Source: Paenibacillus silvestris (lineage in GTDB: Bacteria > Bacillota > Bacilli > Paenibacillales > NBRC-103111). From it: 64,000 nt of DNA. Both the position numbers and the translations under genes were made by a program. A model generated the notes under the pieces. That model did not search any database and was not told the DNA's origin. It saw only the letters and a list, made by a program, of their open reading frames with translations. Below are positions 53,683 through 62,551 of this stretch, piece by piece. Within the stretch, counting starts at the first letter, position 1, and the number at the start of each line of letters is the position of its first letter. The stretch lies in NCBI RefSeq assembly GCF_009882985.1, contig NZ_WTUZ01000015.1:15117-79116 (forward strand). The letters run 5' to 3'.

Positions 53683-55107
53683 ATGGCCAAAATCCAAGCG
53701 GAGGCAATCAAGCCTCCCAAAGAAAAAATTGATCCCGGTATTTTGAAAGTTGCACTTATTCTTGTTTTCGGCGCTATCGCATCCCAGTTGGATTCAACGA
53801 TGGTCAATGTGGCAATCAACACGCTCGCGTCCGACTTGCACAGCACGGTGTTGGCGATTCAGTGGGTGATCACGGGTTACGTACTGACCATGGGGTTGGC
53901 GGTTCCAGTCTCGGGTTGGGCGATTCAGCGGTTCGGTGGGAAGAACGTGTATATGTTCTCACTATGGGTGTTTCTCATTTCGTCCATTTTATGTTCCCTG
54001 GCGTGGAACACCGGGAGCCTAATCGGCTTTCGGTTGATTCAAGGGATAGGGGCGGGATTACTCATCCCAACGATGCAGAATGTGCTTGTTCAATCGGCGG
54101 GCGGGCGCGGCCTTGGAAGGGTGATTGCGATCATTAGTATTCCGGCGCTGCTCGGTCCGATTCTCGGTCCGGTTATCGGCGGGCTGATCATGGACAATAT
54201 GAGCTGGCGCTGGATTTTCTACGTGAATATTCCGATCATGGCGGTTGCCCTCTGGTTGTCTTGGAGGCACATCCCGAGGGATGAACCTTCCAAGAGCAAA
54301 CCAAAGCTTGACGTGATTGGGCTCCTTCTATTGTCTCCTGCGTTCGCGATTCTGATTTATGGTATCTCCAAAATTAGCTCTCAGGGGCACCTATTCTCGG
54401 CGGGAGTGCTTGTTCCTCTGTCAGTCGGACTGGTCCTGCTAGCGTCATACACCGTGTATGCCTTGCGTTTGAGCCAGTCTCCGCTGCTCGATTTGCATTT
54501 ATTCCGTTCCCGACATTTCCTGGCGTCGAACCTTACCTTGTTTCTTTCGGGCATGGTGATGAATGGGGCGCTCCTGCTGCTCCCGCTTTATTACGAACAG
54601 GTCCGCGGCGAGAGCGTGCTGATGACGGGTCTTCTTTTAATACCTCAAGGGGTAGGGATGTTGCTCACAAGGAGTTGGATAGGAGGATTGTCAGATCGGA
54701 TTGGTTCCCGAAATATTGTACTTGTCAGTCTCGCAGTGACACTAGCGGCTAGCATTCCATTCGCTTTCGCGGGAATTGAAACGAACCATATCTTACTGGG
54801 CGTGGCGCAGCTTGTGCGGGGGGCGGCGTTGAACGGTATCCTGATCCCGATTATGGTTTCTGCTTATGAAGGATTACGCAAGGAACAAATCCCGCATGCA
54901 AGCATTTCGACGAGGATCTTCCAGACGATTGGTGGCGCGTTTGGCGCAGCAATCCTGGCAACTGTCATTGGACAGCAAGTCACGAGCGGAACGGCAGTGA
55001 GCCTTACATCACTAGCTAGTGCTTATCAAGTAGCTTTCTGGTGGTCGGTCGGGTTTGCGGCCGCTTCAATTCTTCCTGCCATGTTCTTGTCTAATCGTAA
55101 AAAATAA
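53683..55107 (+). CDS. MFS drug:H+ antiporter, DHA2 family (EmrB/QacA type)
   Basis: The 474-residue protein has about 14 membrane helices, as DHA2 transporters do. Family motifs are LDSTMVNVAI near residue 30 (motif D1), WVITGYVLTMGLAVPVSGWAIQRFGGKNVY (motif A, about 60-90), and GPILGPVIGGLI (motif C, about 152). The gene is controlled by the adjacent TetR repressor and probably exports a toxic compound such as a quaternary ammonium or antibiotic. AGAGGTG is seven bases before the ATG. Confidence 0.93.
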   Translation: MAKIQAEAIKPPKEKIDPGILKVALILVFGAIASQLDSTMVNVAINTLASDLHSTVLAIQWVITGYVLTMGLAVPVSGWAIQRFGGKNVYMFSLWVFLISSILCSLAWNTGSLIGFRLIQGIGAGLLIPTMQNVLVQSAGGRGLGRVIAIISIPALLGPILGPVIGGLIMDNMSWRWIFYVNIPIMAVALWLSWRHIPRDEPSKSKPKLDVIGLLLLSPAFAILIYGISKISSQGHLFSAGVLVPLSVGLVLLASYTVYALRLSQSPLLDLHLFRSRHFLASNLTLFLSGMVMNGALLLLPLYYEQVRGESVLMTGLLLIPQGVGMLLTRSWIGGLSDRIGSRNIVLVSLAVTLAASIPFAFAGIETNHILLGVAQLVRGAALNGILIPIMVSAYEGLRKEQIPHASISTRIFQTIGGAFGAAILATVIGQQVTSGTAVSLTSLASAYQVAFWWSVGFAAASILPAMFLSNRKK

Positions 55108-55261
55108 AGGACCCAGCGGCTCTTACATCATCTGCCTAAACATAGTGTTCTAGATCCGTGATACCCAAGCATTCTTCTGTGTTTATGTGAATACCATTAG
55201 GAATGATGCAACAGTCAGTATGCTGCTGATGCACTCATTAGGGCAGGTGAAAGGGGCATGA

Positions 55262-57145
55262 ATGATGGAAGGGTCAGGACGTAGGCAGGGAAAGAAAAGG
55301 ATTACAGCGATGATAAGAGGTTACTTGATGGTAGTAACAATCATCATTTCATTAATGGCAACCGGAGCTCCTGTACTTGCCGGAGGCGATCCAGGGTTTA
55401 TCCCCCCGCTTGTCGTGACTTATGACTCTAACGGTGGCTCAACGGTTCCTCCTGAATTTGTGTCTTCGTCCGGAGGTACAGTGTTTTTTCAGCATACTCC
55501 TGTGAAGGATTGTTACAGCTTCGAAGGTTGGTTTTATGATAGTGCGTTGACACAAGCTTACAAGTCGTCAGATCGAATTACTAGAAGCCTAACGCTGTAT
55601 GCAAAGTGGGCAGCCTTGAGTACAAACGCACAATGTAGCTCAGCTACCATGACTTCGGCGATCGGTACGGTAAGTGCCGGCGGGACAGCGAATGAGACGT
55701 TTACTATTGGGAGTGACATCCAATTAGCTGCGCTGAAGGCAGCGATAACGCCGGCAGCGAATGCAACGTTCGAGATCTACCAAGCAGACGGAATAACGAA
55801 AGCGACGACGCTAGAGACGGGTATGAAGATCATTGTAACTTCGCAAACGGGAACGAGTAAGGTTACGTACACGATTACGGTAATTTCTCCGAATTTAGCG
55901 TTAAATAAACCCGCGACGGCTGACAGCACGTGCAACGCCTCGCAGACCGCAGCCAAAGCCGTGGACGGCAGCGTTATCAATGATAGCAAATGGTGCTCCA
56001 TATCCAGCAACCGTTGGCTGCAGATCGATCTCGGCTCCTTGAAGCAAGTGAACCAATTTGTTATCAAGCACGCATCGGAAGGCGGAGAAACCGCCTCTTA
56101 CAACGCGAAGGCATACAATATCCAGGTCAGCACGGACGGTACGAACTGGAACACGGTGGTCAACGTAACGAATAATACGAAAGGTGTGACGACAGATAAT
56201 ATCGCTACCGTACCAGCAAGATATATCAAATTAAACGTCACGACGCCTACCCAAACGACAAACCTTGCGGCAAGAATTTATGAGTTTGAGGTATACGGAC
56301 CACCCAATTTGGCATTAAATAAACCCGCGACAGCTGACAGTACGTGCAACGCCTCACAGACCGCAGCCAAAGCCGTGGACGGTAGCGTCATCAACGATAG
56401 CAAATGGTGTTCTGTATCCAGCAACCGTTGGCTGCAGATCGATCTTGGCTCCGTGAAGCAAGTGAACCAATTTGTTATTAAGCACGCATCGGAAGGTGGA
56501 GAGACGGCCTCTTACAACGCGAAGGCTTACAATATCCAGGTCAGCACGGACGGTACGAACTGGAACACGGTGGTCAACGTAACGAACAATACGAAAAGCG
56601 TGACGATAGATAATATAGCTTCCGTATCAGCAAGATATATCAAGTTAAACGTCACGACGCCTACCCAAACGACTAACCTTGCAGCAAGAATCTATGAGTT
56701 TGAGGTATACGGAACACCCAATCTGGCATTAAATAAACCCGCGACAGCTGACAGTACGTGCAATGCCTCGCAAACCGCGGCCAAGGCCGTGGACGGCAGC
56801 GTCATCAACGATAGCAAATGGTGTTCTGTATCCAGCAACCGATGGCTGCAGATCGATCTTGGTTCCGTGAAACAAGTGAACCAATTTGTCATCAAGCACG
56901 CATCGGAAGGCGGAGAGACAGCCTCTTACAACGCGAAGGCTTACAATATCCAGGTCAGCACGGACGGTACGAACTGGAACACGGTGGTCAACGTAACCAA
57001 CAATACGAAAGGCGTGACGATAGATACTATCGCCTCCGTATCAGCAAGATATATCAAGTTAAACGTCACGACGCCTACCCAAACGACAAACCTTGCGGCC
57101 AGAATTTTTGAGTTTGAGGTATACGGACCAAGTTTTACGCCTTAA
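55262..57145 (+). CDS. Secreted surface protein with InlB repeat and three F5/8C domains
   Basis: The 627-residue protein has a Sec signal (about residues 15-41, ending PVLAGG), an InlB/Flg_new repeat (VTYDSNGGS ... SLTLYAKW, residues 49-118), a Big_2/cadherin-like bridge to about 210, and three tandem F5/8 type C (discoidin) repeats of 138 residues (NLALNKPATADSTCNA ... EFEVYG), nearly identical to one another. Such domains bind carbohydrate or wall components. No LPXTG or SLH anchor is visible. The frame opens at ATG 55262; a later ATG at 55310 would shorten the signal region. Confidence 0.9.
   Translation: MMEGSGRRQGKKRITAMIRGYLMVVTIIISLMATGAPVLAGGDPGFIPPLVVTYDSNGGSTVPPEFVSSSGGTVFFQHTPVKDCYSFEGWFYDSALTQAYKSSDRITRSLTLYAKWAALSTNAQCSSATMTSAIGTVSAGGTANETFTIGSDIQLAALKAAITPAANATFEIYQADGITKATTLETGMKIIVTSQTGTSKVTYTITVISPNLALNKPATADSTCNASQTAAKAVDGSVINDSKWCSISSNRWLQIDLGSLKQVNQFVIKHASEGGETASYNAKAYNIQVSTDGTNWNTVVNVTNNTKGVTTDNIATVPARYIKLNVTTPTQTTNLAARIYEFEVYGPPNLALNKPATADSTCNASQTAAKAVDGSVINDSKWCSVSSNRWLQIDLGSVKQVNQFVIKHASEGGETASYNAKAYNIQVSTDGTNWNTVVNVTNNTKSVTIDNIASVSARYIKLNVTTPTQTTNLAARIYEFEVYGTPNLALNKPATADSTCNASQTAAKAVDGSVINDSKWCSVSSNRWLQIDLGSVKQVNQFVIKHASEGGETASYNAKAYNIQVSTDGTNWNTVVNVTNNTKGVTIDTIASVSARYIKLNVTTPTQTTNLAARIFEFEVYGPSFTP
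55892..57133 (+). repeat. Three 414-base tandem coding repeats
   Basis: Units start at 55892, 56306 and 56720. They are nearly identical at DNA level, differing mainly at scattered silent positions, which suggests recent duplication or gene conversion. Recombination between units would change the protein by 138 residues. Confidence 0.93.
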
Positions 57146-57300
57146 TTAAATAGTGGTAGTAAATCCCGTTAATCTTAGGGCACCCTCCAAAAGGTCATTG
57201 GATGACACGCCGCCTTCTCATAATAAGTGATTGGAAAAAGGGTAGACTACACGATATCGCCTTTTTCGCCAAAAACTTATTATTTCATGGAGGATGACAA

Positions 57301-58497
57301 ATGAAAGGCAATTCAACCAATGCTGCATTTTGGATAGTCGCCTGGGTGCTTGTGCTCTGTTTATGGTCGAGTGCAGCGCCTTCCATTGTGTTTCCCTTAT
57401 ATGCAACGGATTGGCACCTCTCCAAATCAACAACGACAGGTATCTTCGCTATGTATCCTATTGCAATCATCTTCGTGCTTGTGATAGTAGGTAATATTTC
57501 GGATTACATCGGACGCCGAATGACGTTAATGATCGGGCTTATTTTCCTCCTGTTTGGCGCATTCGTTTTTGCATTAGCTCCGAATTTGCACTGGCTGTTT
57601 GTCGCGCGGGCCCTGCAGGGCTTTGGGGTTGGATTGACATCGGGAGCGGGGGCTGCAGCGCTAGTAGAGTATAATCCGACGTCGAATACGAAATTTCCCG
57701 GATCGATTAACACGATTACTCAGGCAGTTGGTGTGTTCATTGCACTAATTCTTGGGGCAATTCTAATTAAATATGAGCCATTCCCGCTGCATTTAAGTTA
57801 TTGGGTTTTATCCTTACTCATACTTGTCAGCATAATCCTATGTTTCTTCCTTCCGAAAAGTCAAACATCTCGATCTGGTGGTAAATCGAACTGGAAACCA
57901 GCGGGGATTAAGATACCGAAAGGACTATGGGGCATTTATTTGTTGGCAGCATTAGCCGTAGGCATCGGATTTGCCTATGGAGGAATATTTTTATCGCTGG
58001 GGGCTCAAATTGCGCGCGATGTCGTTGGGACGAAAGATATTCTTGTGATTGGTATGGTGTTATCGATTTTGAGTTTGTTAATTGCGGTGGGTGCTACAAT
58101 TGCAGGACGATTGAGTCCGATGCCTTCAATTCGTATTGGAACGATTGTGATCGTCTTGACATTGGTTCTTCTGGTCATGGCGTCGGAGATGCATTCTTTC
58201 ATCCTCTTTGTCATCTCGTCGATTACCGGAGGACTCGGTTATGGATTCACTGTAACCGGAGGGATTGGCCTCGCTGCCATGTACGCGTCTTCTGAACACA
58301 AAGCGCAGTTTCTATCCTCAGTTTTTGTCGTCTCTTATCTATTCCAAGGAGCCAGCGCATTTGGCGGCGGTTTGGCTTCCACCGCATACGGCTTTAGCTA
58401 CGCAATATGGATGCTTTCTATTGTGGTCGGATTCATTGCGCTTATTACGCTCCTGTATACGATGATGATCAATAATAAAATGGTCTATGCCAAGTAA
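57301..58497 (+). CDS. MFS transporter, sugar-phosphate/drug efflux type
   Basis: A 398-residue protein with about 12 membrane helices and the MFS loop GNISDYIGRRMTLMIG (about residues 66-81) plus a central loop with SQTSRSGGKSNWKPAGIK. GGAGG precedes the ATG. The 155 bases upstream contain an inverted repeat ATAATAAGT / ACTTATTAT (about 57219 and 57275), possibly a regulator site. The substrate is not evident. A strong terminator follows. Confidence 0.88.
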   Translation: MKGNSTNAAFWIVAWVLVLCLWSSAAPSIVFPLYATDWHLSKSTTTGIFAMYPIAIIFVLVIVGNISDYIGRRMTLMIGLIFLLFGAFVFALAPNLHWLFVARALQGFGVGLTSGAGAAALVEYNPTSNTKFPGSINTITQAVGVFIALILGAILIKYEPFPLHLSYWVLSLLILVSIILCFFLPKSQTSRSGGKSNWKPAGIKIPKGLWGIYLLAALAVGIGFAYGGIFLSLGAQIARDVVGTKDILVIGMVLSILSLLIAVGATIAGRLSPMPSIRIGTIVIVLTLVLLVMASEMHSFILFVISSITGGLGYGFTVTGGIGLAAMYASSEHKAQFLSSVFVVSYLFQGASAFGGGLASTAYGFSYAIWMLSIVVGFIALITLLYTMMINNKMVYAK

Positions 58498-58514
58498 ATC
58501 ACAACAAAAAAAGT

Positions 58515-58544
58515 AGAGCATCCATCAGGATGTTCTATTTTTTT
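58515..58544 (+). terminator. Terminator after the MFS gene
   Basis: AGAGCATCC / GGATGTTCT around ATCA with one G-U, then ATTTTTTT. Confidence 0.9.
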
Positions 58545-58642
58545 GCCATTTCCAACATAACTGCGAAAAAAAACAAATCTAGCATTTAACACTGTGCTAA
58601 CATGGAAATAATAAGTGTAAAAGAAAGAGAAAGGATGTACTT

Positions 58643-61600
58643 ATGAAAATAATTCAATTAATCTCGAACAATATTAATCGATTAGATGCCGATCTCCCAG
58701 CAGATAAATCGTTAGGTATTGCTGGGCTATCTGGGTCTGGTAAAACAACGTTTTGCCAAACGATTGGGGAAGAATCCAAGAAACGTCTGGTTTCTTTATT
58801 GCCAAAAGCGGAGTATCAGTATTTATTTCCTGAGATTATGGAAACTAATTTTAGTGCGATCAAGATGGAAGAAATGCCTCTCGTTCTTTTTCTCGGAAAA
58901 TCATCGATCTCATCTAATCCTCGTTCAACCATTGGTACGCACACAGGCGTTTTTAAAGAGATTCGCGAGCGTCTAGCCGAACAATTCAATCTTTCTCCAG
59001 AAGTATTTTCCTTTAATAATCCTTTAGGTTGGTGTCCAGATTGTAAAGGCCGCAGTACAACCCAGAATGTCGAATGCTCCAAGTGCCAGGGCAAGCGCTA
59101 CAATCAAGAAGTTGAGCAATATAAAATGGAATTATGGAATAAACCACATAGTATTTCTGATATCAATAACTTAAGCATAGAAGCGATTCTTTCTCTTTCA
59201 GAGGAACTAAACATCAGTGAAGGAAAGCAGCATATTCTCCACAATATCATCAAAATGAATATTGGTTACTTAACATTAAACCGCATTATGGGTACATTGT
59301 CAGGTGGAGAGATAACACGGATGTACTTGGCAGAATTCATGGCAACAAGTGAAAATACGGTTATTATTATTGATGAAATCTCAGTAGGCCTCGACCACCA
59401 AACGCTATTGAAAATTTTAGAACAAATTAAACATTTAGGGGATAAGAATCAGATTTGGCTCATCGACCATTCTGACACCGTGCTGGATACAACAGATGAA
59501 CAATTGTTCTTTGGACCTGGCAGTGGGAAATATGGTGGGAAGATTGTTGAAGAGTCGCCGCGGCCAGCACCCCTGATTTCGGAACGCAATCAATCAGTAC
59601 CGACGGAATTCTATCAATTTAAAGACTTGCATTGCCGTAATATTCAAATGGACAACATTGAGATTCCGAAAAATAGACTTGTTACCTTTACGGGAGAGTC
59701 CGGTTGTGGTAAATCTACGCTTGTTAATGAGTGTATAGTGAAAGATTTTCAGAAACGTTATCCCAAAGATAAATTGGTCGTGGTTGGGCAAGATCGGAAC
59801 CAGTCGATTTCCAGCCGGTCAACGGTTGCGACTTTTCTTGATATTAAAAAGAAGCTCACTAAATATAGTGAGGATATTGATGATATTTTTCAGCGCTCGA
59901 TTGAAGATATTATTGAGGAACTGCCAAATGAAGACATTGCTCGTAAACGCTTGAGCTTATTGAACAAACTAGGTCTTGGTTATTTGACGTTGGAAAGAAA
60001 GACACAGTCCCTATCAACGGGCGAATTTCAATGTGTCCATTTAGTATCCGAGCTGTTTGCCAATGCAAGAAACCCGCATATGCTCTTTATTTTTGACGAG
60101 CCTTCAAAAGGTTTATCTCAAAATATTTTAAACCAATTTATTGATAGTGTCAGAGACATTCTCGAAGATGAATCCGTCTCCATCCTGATGATTGAACATA
60201 ATGCTTATATGCTGGAAAGCTCTGATTTTATCGTTGATTTCGGCAAAAGGCAGGTTGAACCTGTTACTCATCTTGATGTTGTCAGTCATGAGGATTATTA
60301 TCGTCAGAAAGATGGGGAAGAGCACAGTGCTCCGGCGCCAATTTCCTCTACACTCAAGCGGCAACAAGGGATTCATTACTTGCAAGAAGATCATTTGAAC
60401 TATTTTAAAAGGGCAGAAAACATCTATAAGGGTGGAATTTTAAAAAGTCTATCGCCAATCGCCCGCGTGATTTATGGGGAATACGAATCTGAGACGATTG
60501 CACCTGTTATCGCGATTGATCTTGAACGACACCTGTATAGTCAGTATAGCTTCCTCTATGAGATAGGTGGACTGATCAACCATATTGTGGCTTCTCATCC
60601 GACCAATAAAGATACAAGCAGCTTTGATTTCTATTATCAAGATAATCATTGCCCGAGTTGCTCAGGTCGCCGCGTCATTGAACAATTCGATATGACTATT
60701 CTTATTCAAGACCAAACCGTGCCATTCTGGGATGGCATGTTGCTTCCAGAAGTGATGGATGTCTTGAAATACTATCAGCATGCCAAATTGCACTTCCTTT
60801 TTGAAGAGATAAAGAACGAACTTGGTCACGATATGGGGAAAAGCTTCAATGAAATGTCCGATGCGGAGAAAAATACATTCTTATATGGTTACTGGGAAAA
60901 GTCATTCTATGATAAAGCAGGGAAGGCTTCGAGAACATGGGAAGGTTTTAATTACATTCTAGGGCGTTATATGGTTATTTCGAAAAATGTTCCGCTTAAA
61001 GAGGCTATGAAAGCTTCCAAAGAAATGATTAGCTGCCCAGTTTGTCATGGAACCGTGTTAAAGCATCATAAAAAGCTAAAATTCGGCAGTACGGATATTC
61101 GTGAGATCATTCAACAGCCAATTGATCAGGTCATACAAACCGTAGGGAAGTTGCCAGAACTAGAAAAACTAAGATCAATCGTTGGCGGAGAGCTAGCACT
61201 AACTGAAGATGTCTCTTTACTACCTAGGGAAACCAAAGTTGCGCTGAAAATGCTTGAATTGGAACTTGCCAGCTTCGTAGGCTATGAAGTGGTTTTACAG
61301 AATGCTGTACCTTTTCAGGACAAAATAAAGAGTAACCTTGAGTCCATCAGCCGTAAAAACGCGATTACCATCTGTGATTTTCCTGATATTGTAGAAACGA
61401 GAGAAAGCATTATTGATAAGTATTTTACGAATGGCAAATATAAAAAGCTAACTTATGTCTATGAAGCGTTTGGTTACGCGAAAATTGTTACCCAAATCAA
61501 CAAGATCAAAGCAAGTCATCCATGCCCATTCTGTGGCGGTAAGAGAGTTATTTCCGAAGATGGGCTCCATGATGGCGTACAGAAATTATCGGTGCCATGC

Positions 61601-61813
61601 GTAAGCTGTTATGTAAGTGGCATCAATGATGAAGGGCGCAAGGAAGTCGTCGAGGGCATCGATGTACAAACCTGGCTAACTGGTAAAGTGCGTGATGTTG
61701 TCGCGGAGAGCTCGCGTACGGAGGCAGTTGCAGATATTCCTATTTATAATCGGATTCGTGAGTTGAATAAACGAGATATGATGGCTGTTTATCATAGTCT
61801 TGCTATAATATAA
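58643..61813 (+). CDS. UvrA-like ABC ATPase with extra zinc modules
   Basis: The 1056-residue protein has two UvrA-type nucleotide-binding units. Unit 1: Walker A GLSGSGKTT (about residue 28), zinc finger CPDC ... CSKCQGKRYN (about 131-153), signature LSGGEITR (about 220), Walker B IIIDEISVGLD. Unit 2: GESGCGKST (about 352), the unusual signature LSTGEFQC (about 455), FIFDEPSKGL. The last 450 residues hold three further Cys pairs: CPSCSGRR (about 671), CPVCHG (about 799) and CPFCGGKR ... CVSC (about 958-985). Canonical UvrA is about 950 residues with a different order. It may act in DNA-drug resistance like DrrC-type UvrA paralogues, or in a new system. It is followed by a small partner gene. 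Confidence 0.85.
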   Translation: MKIIQLISNNINRLDADLPADKSLGIAGLSGSGKTTFCQTIGEESKKRLVSLLPKAEYQYLFPEIMETNFSAIKMEEMPLVLFLGKSSISSNPRSTIGTHTGVFKEIRERLAEQFNLSPEVFSFNNPLGWCPDCKGRSTTQNVECSKCQGKRYNQEVEQYKMELWNKPHSISDINNLSIEAILSLSEELNISEGKQHILHNIIKMNIGYLTLNRIMGTLSGGEITRMYLAEFMATSENTVIIIDEISVGLDHQTLLKILEQIKHLGDKNQIWLIDHSDTVLDTTDEQLFFGPGSGKYGGKIVEESPRPAPLISERNQSVPTEFYQFKDLHCRNIQMDNIEIPKNRLVTFTGESGCGKSTLVNECIVKDFQKRYPKDKLVVVGQDRNQSISSRSTVATFLDIKKKLTKYSEDIDDIFQRSIEDIIEELPNEDIARKRLSLLNKLGLGYLTLERKTQSLSTGEFQCVHLVSELFANARNPHMLFIFDEPSKGLSQNILNQFIDSVRDILEDESVSILMIEHNAYMLESSDFIVDFGKRQVEPVTHLDVVSHEDYYRQKDGEEHSAPAPISSTLKRQQGIHYLQEDHLNYFKRAENIYKGGILKSLSPIARVIYGEYESETIAPVIAIDLERHLYSQYSFLYEIGGLINHIVASHPTNKDTSSFDFYYQDNHCPSCSGRRVIEQFDMTILIQDQTVPFWDGMLLPEVMDVLKYYQHAKLHFLFEEIKNELGHDMGKSFNEMSDAEKNTFLYGYWEKSFYDKAGKASRTWEGFNYILGRYMVISKNVPLKEAMKASKEMISCPVCHGTVLKHHKKLKFGSTDIREIIQQPIDQVIQTVGKLPELEKLRSIVGGELALTEDVSLLPRETKVALKMLELELASFVGYEVVLQNAVPFQDKIKSNLESISRKNAITICDFPDIVETRESIIDKYFTNGKYKKLTYVYEAFGYAKIVTQINKIKASHPCPFCGGKRVISEDGLHDGVQKLSVPCVSCYVSGINDEGRKEVVEGIDVQTWLTGKVRDVVAESSRTEAVADIPIYNRIRELNKRDMMAVYHSLAII

Positions 61814-61890
61814 GTAGCAGAAGCGTTTATCTTTTGGGCAAATATGGCATCCTAGTACTATCAAATAATGAGAGAAAACGAGGGATGGAA

Positions 61891-62352
61891 ATGTCGTATA
61901 TCGTTGATTTTAAAAATGTGTCTACAATAGGTTTAGAGTCTTCCCCTGTAGCAGAAGCGCTTGCTGGTTTACGCGCCAATGAAGCCCGTTATTTCATGAA
62001 CAAATACAAGCATGAATTTGAGGTTGTACCAGCTAGTGAAAGTCAGGAAAACCTGGATTATGCGAACCAAATTTTAAAAGAACGTGACATTGAGTTTGCT
62101 GCCAAACCTCTAGAAACGTCGCGTTTTCAAGTGGAAAACATCCAATTTACCTACGTCTTCTATGAGGACGGTCTTTCGATCAATGTGATGTATACAGTGG
62201 ATGACCCTAAGAAGCGGGCGGTTGGTTTCAAGCTTTCAGAGGGAATGGAAGTACCGAAGGAGTTAGAAACGAAGTTCAAGTTCGCTAGACAGAAGTCGAA
62301 ATTAGCTGGAACAATTCGGGGCTCTTTTTTCGTAATTAAGGGACAATATTAA
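61891..62352 (+). CDS. Small protein paired with the UvrA-like ATPase, unknown
   Basis: A 153-residue soluble protein, MSYIVDFKNVSTIGLESSPVA onward. GAGGG six bases ahead supports ATG 61891; in-frame starts at 61834 and 61885 are less good. It has an N-terminal alpha region with EALAGLRANEARYFMNKYKHEFEV and a C-terminal beta sheet with FTYVFYEDGLSINVMYTVDD and a basic end. I do not recognise it. It lies 77 bases after the ATPase stop and a strong terminator follows, so the two probably form one transcript. Confidence 0.75.
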   Translation: MSYIVDFKNVSTIGLESSPVAEALAGLRANEARYFMNKYKHEFEVVPASESQENLDYANQILKERDIEFAAKPLETSRFQVENIQFTYVFYEDGLSINVMYTVDDPKKRAVGFKLSEGMEVPKELETKFKFARQKSKLAGTIRGSFFVIKGQY

Positions 62353-62372
62353 TCTAACAGAGGTTTGAAAAA

Positions 62373-62414
62373 AGAGGGTGCCCGGCCATTTTTATGGCTT
62401 TTGGGGCACCCTCT
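62373..62414 (+). terminator. Terminator after the UvrA-like pair
   Basis: AGAGGGTGCCC and GGGGCACCCTCT form an 11-base stem, with inner GGCCAT / ATGGCT pairing. It closes the UvrA-like unit. Confidence 0.85.
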
Positions 62415-62551
62415 ACGCGTATATCATTTTAGCCGGAGAGTGGAGAAAAATGTGCAATAAATCCTCGAAGGAAAAGGCTTAAACGATTAGTCTATATATG
62501 TCTTAAGTCCTATGATATGATGTGGTTACTAGTCATTATTTGGGGGTAATC

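Noticed and set aside
54985..55020. GTGAGCCTTACATCACTAG, resembling the rlmH-end repeat
   Set aside because: It lies within the MFS efflux coding sequence, has a shifted Tyr-Ile instead of Tyr-His-Lys-stop, and only the first half matches. I treat it as chance.
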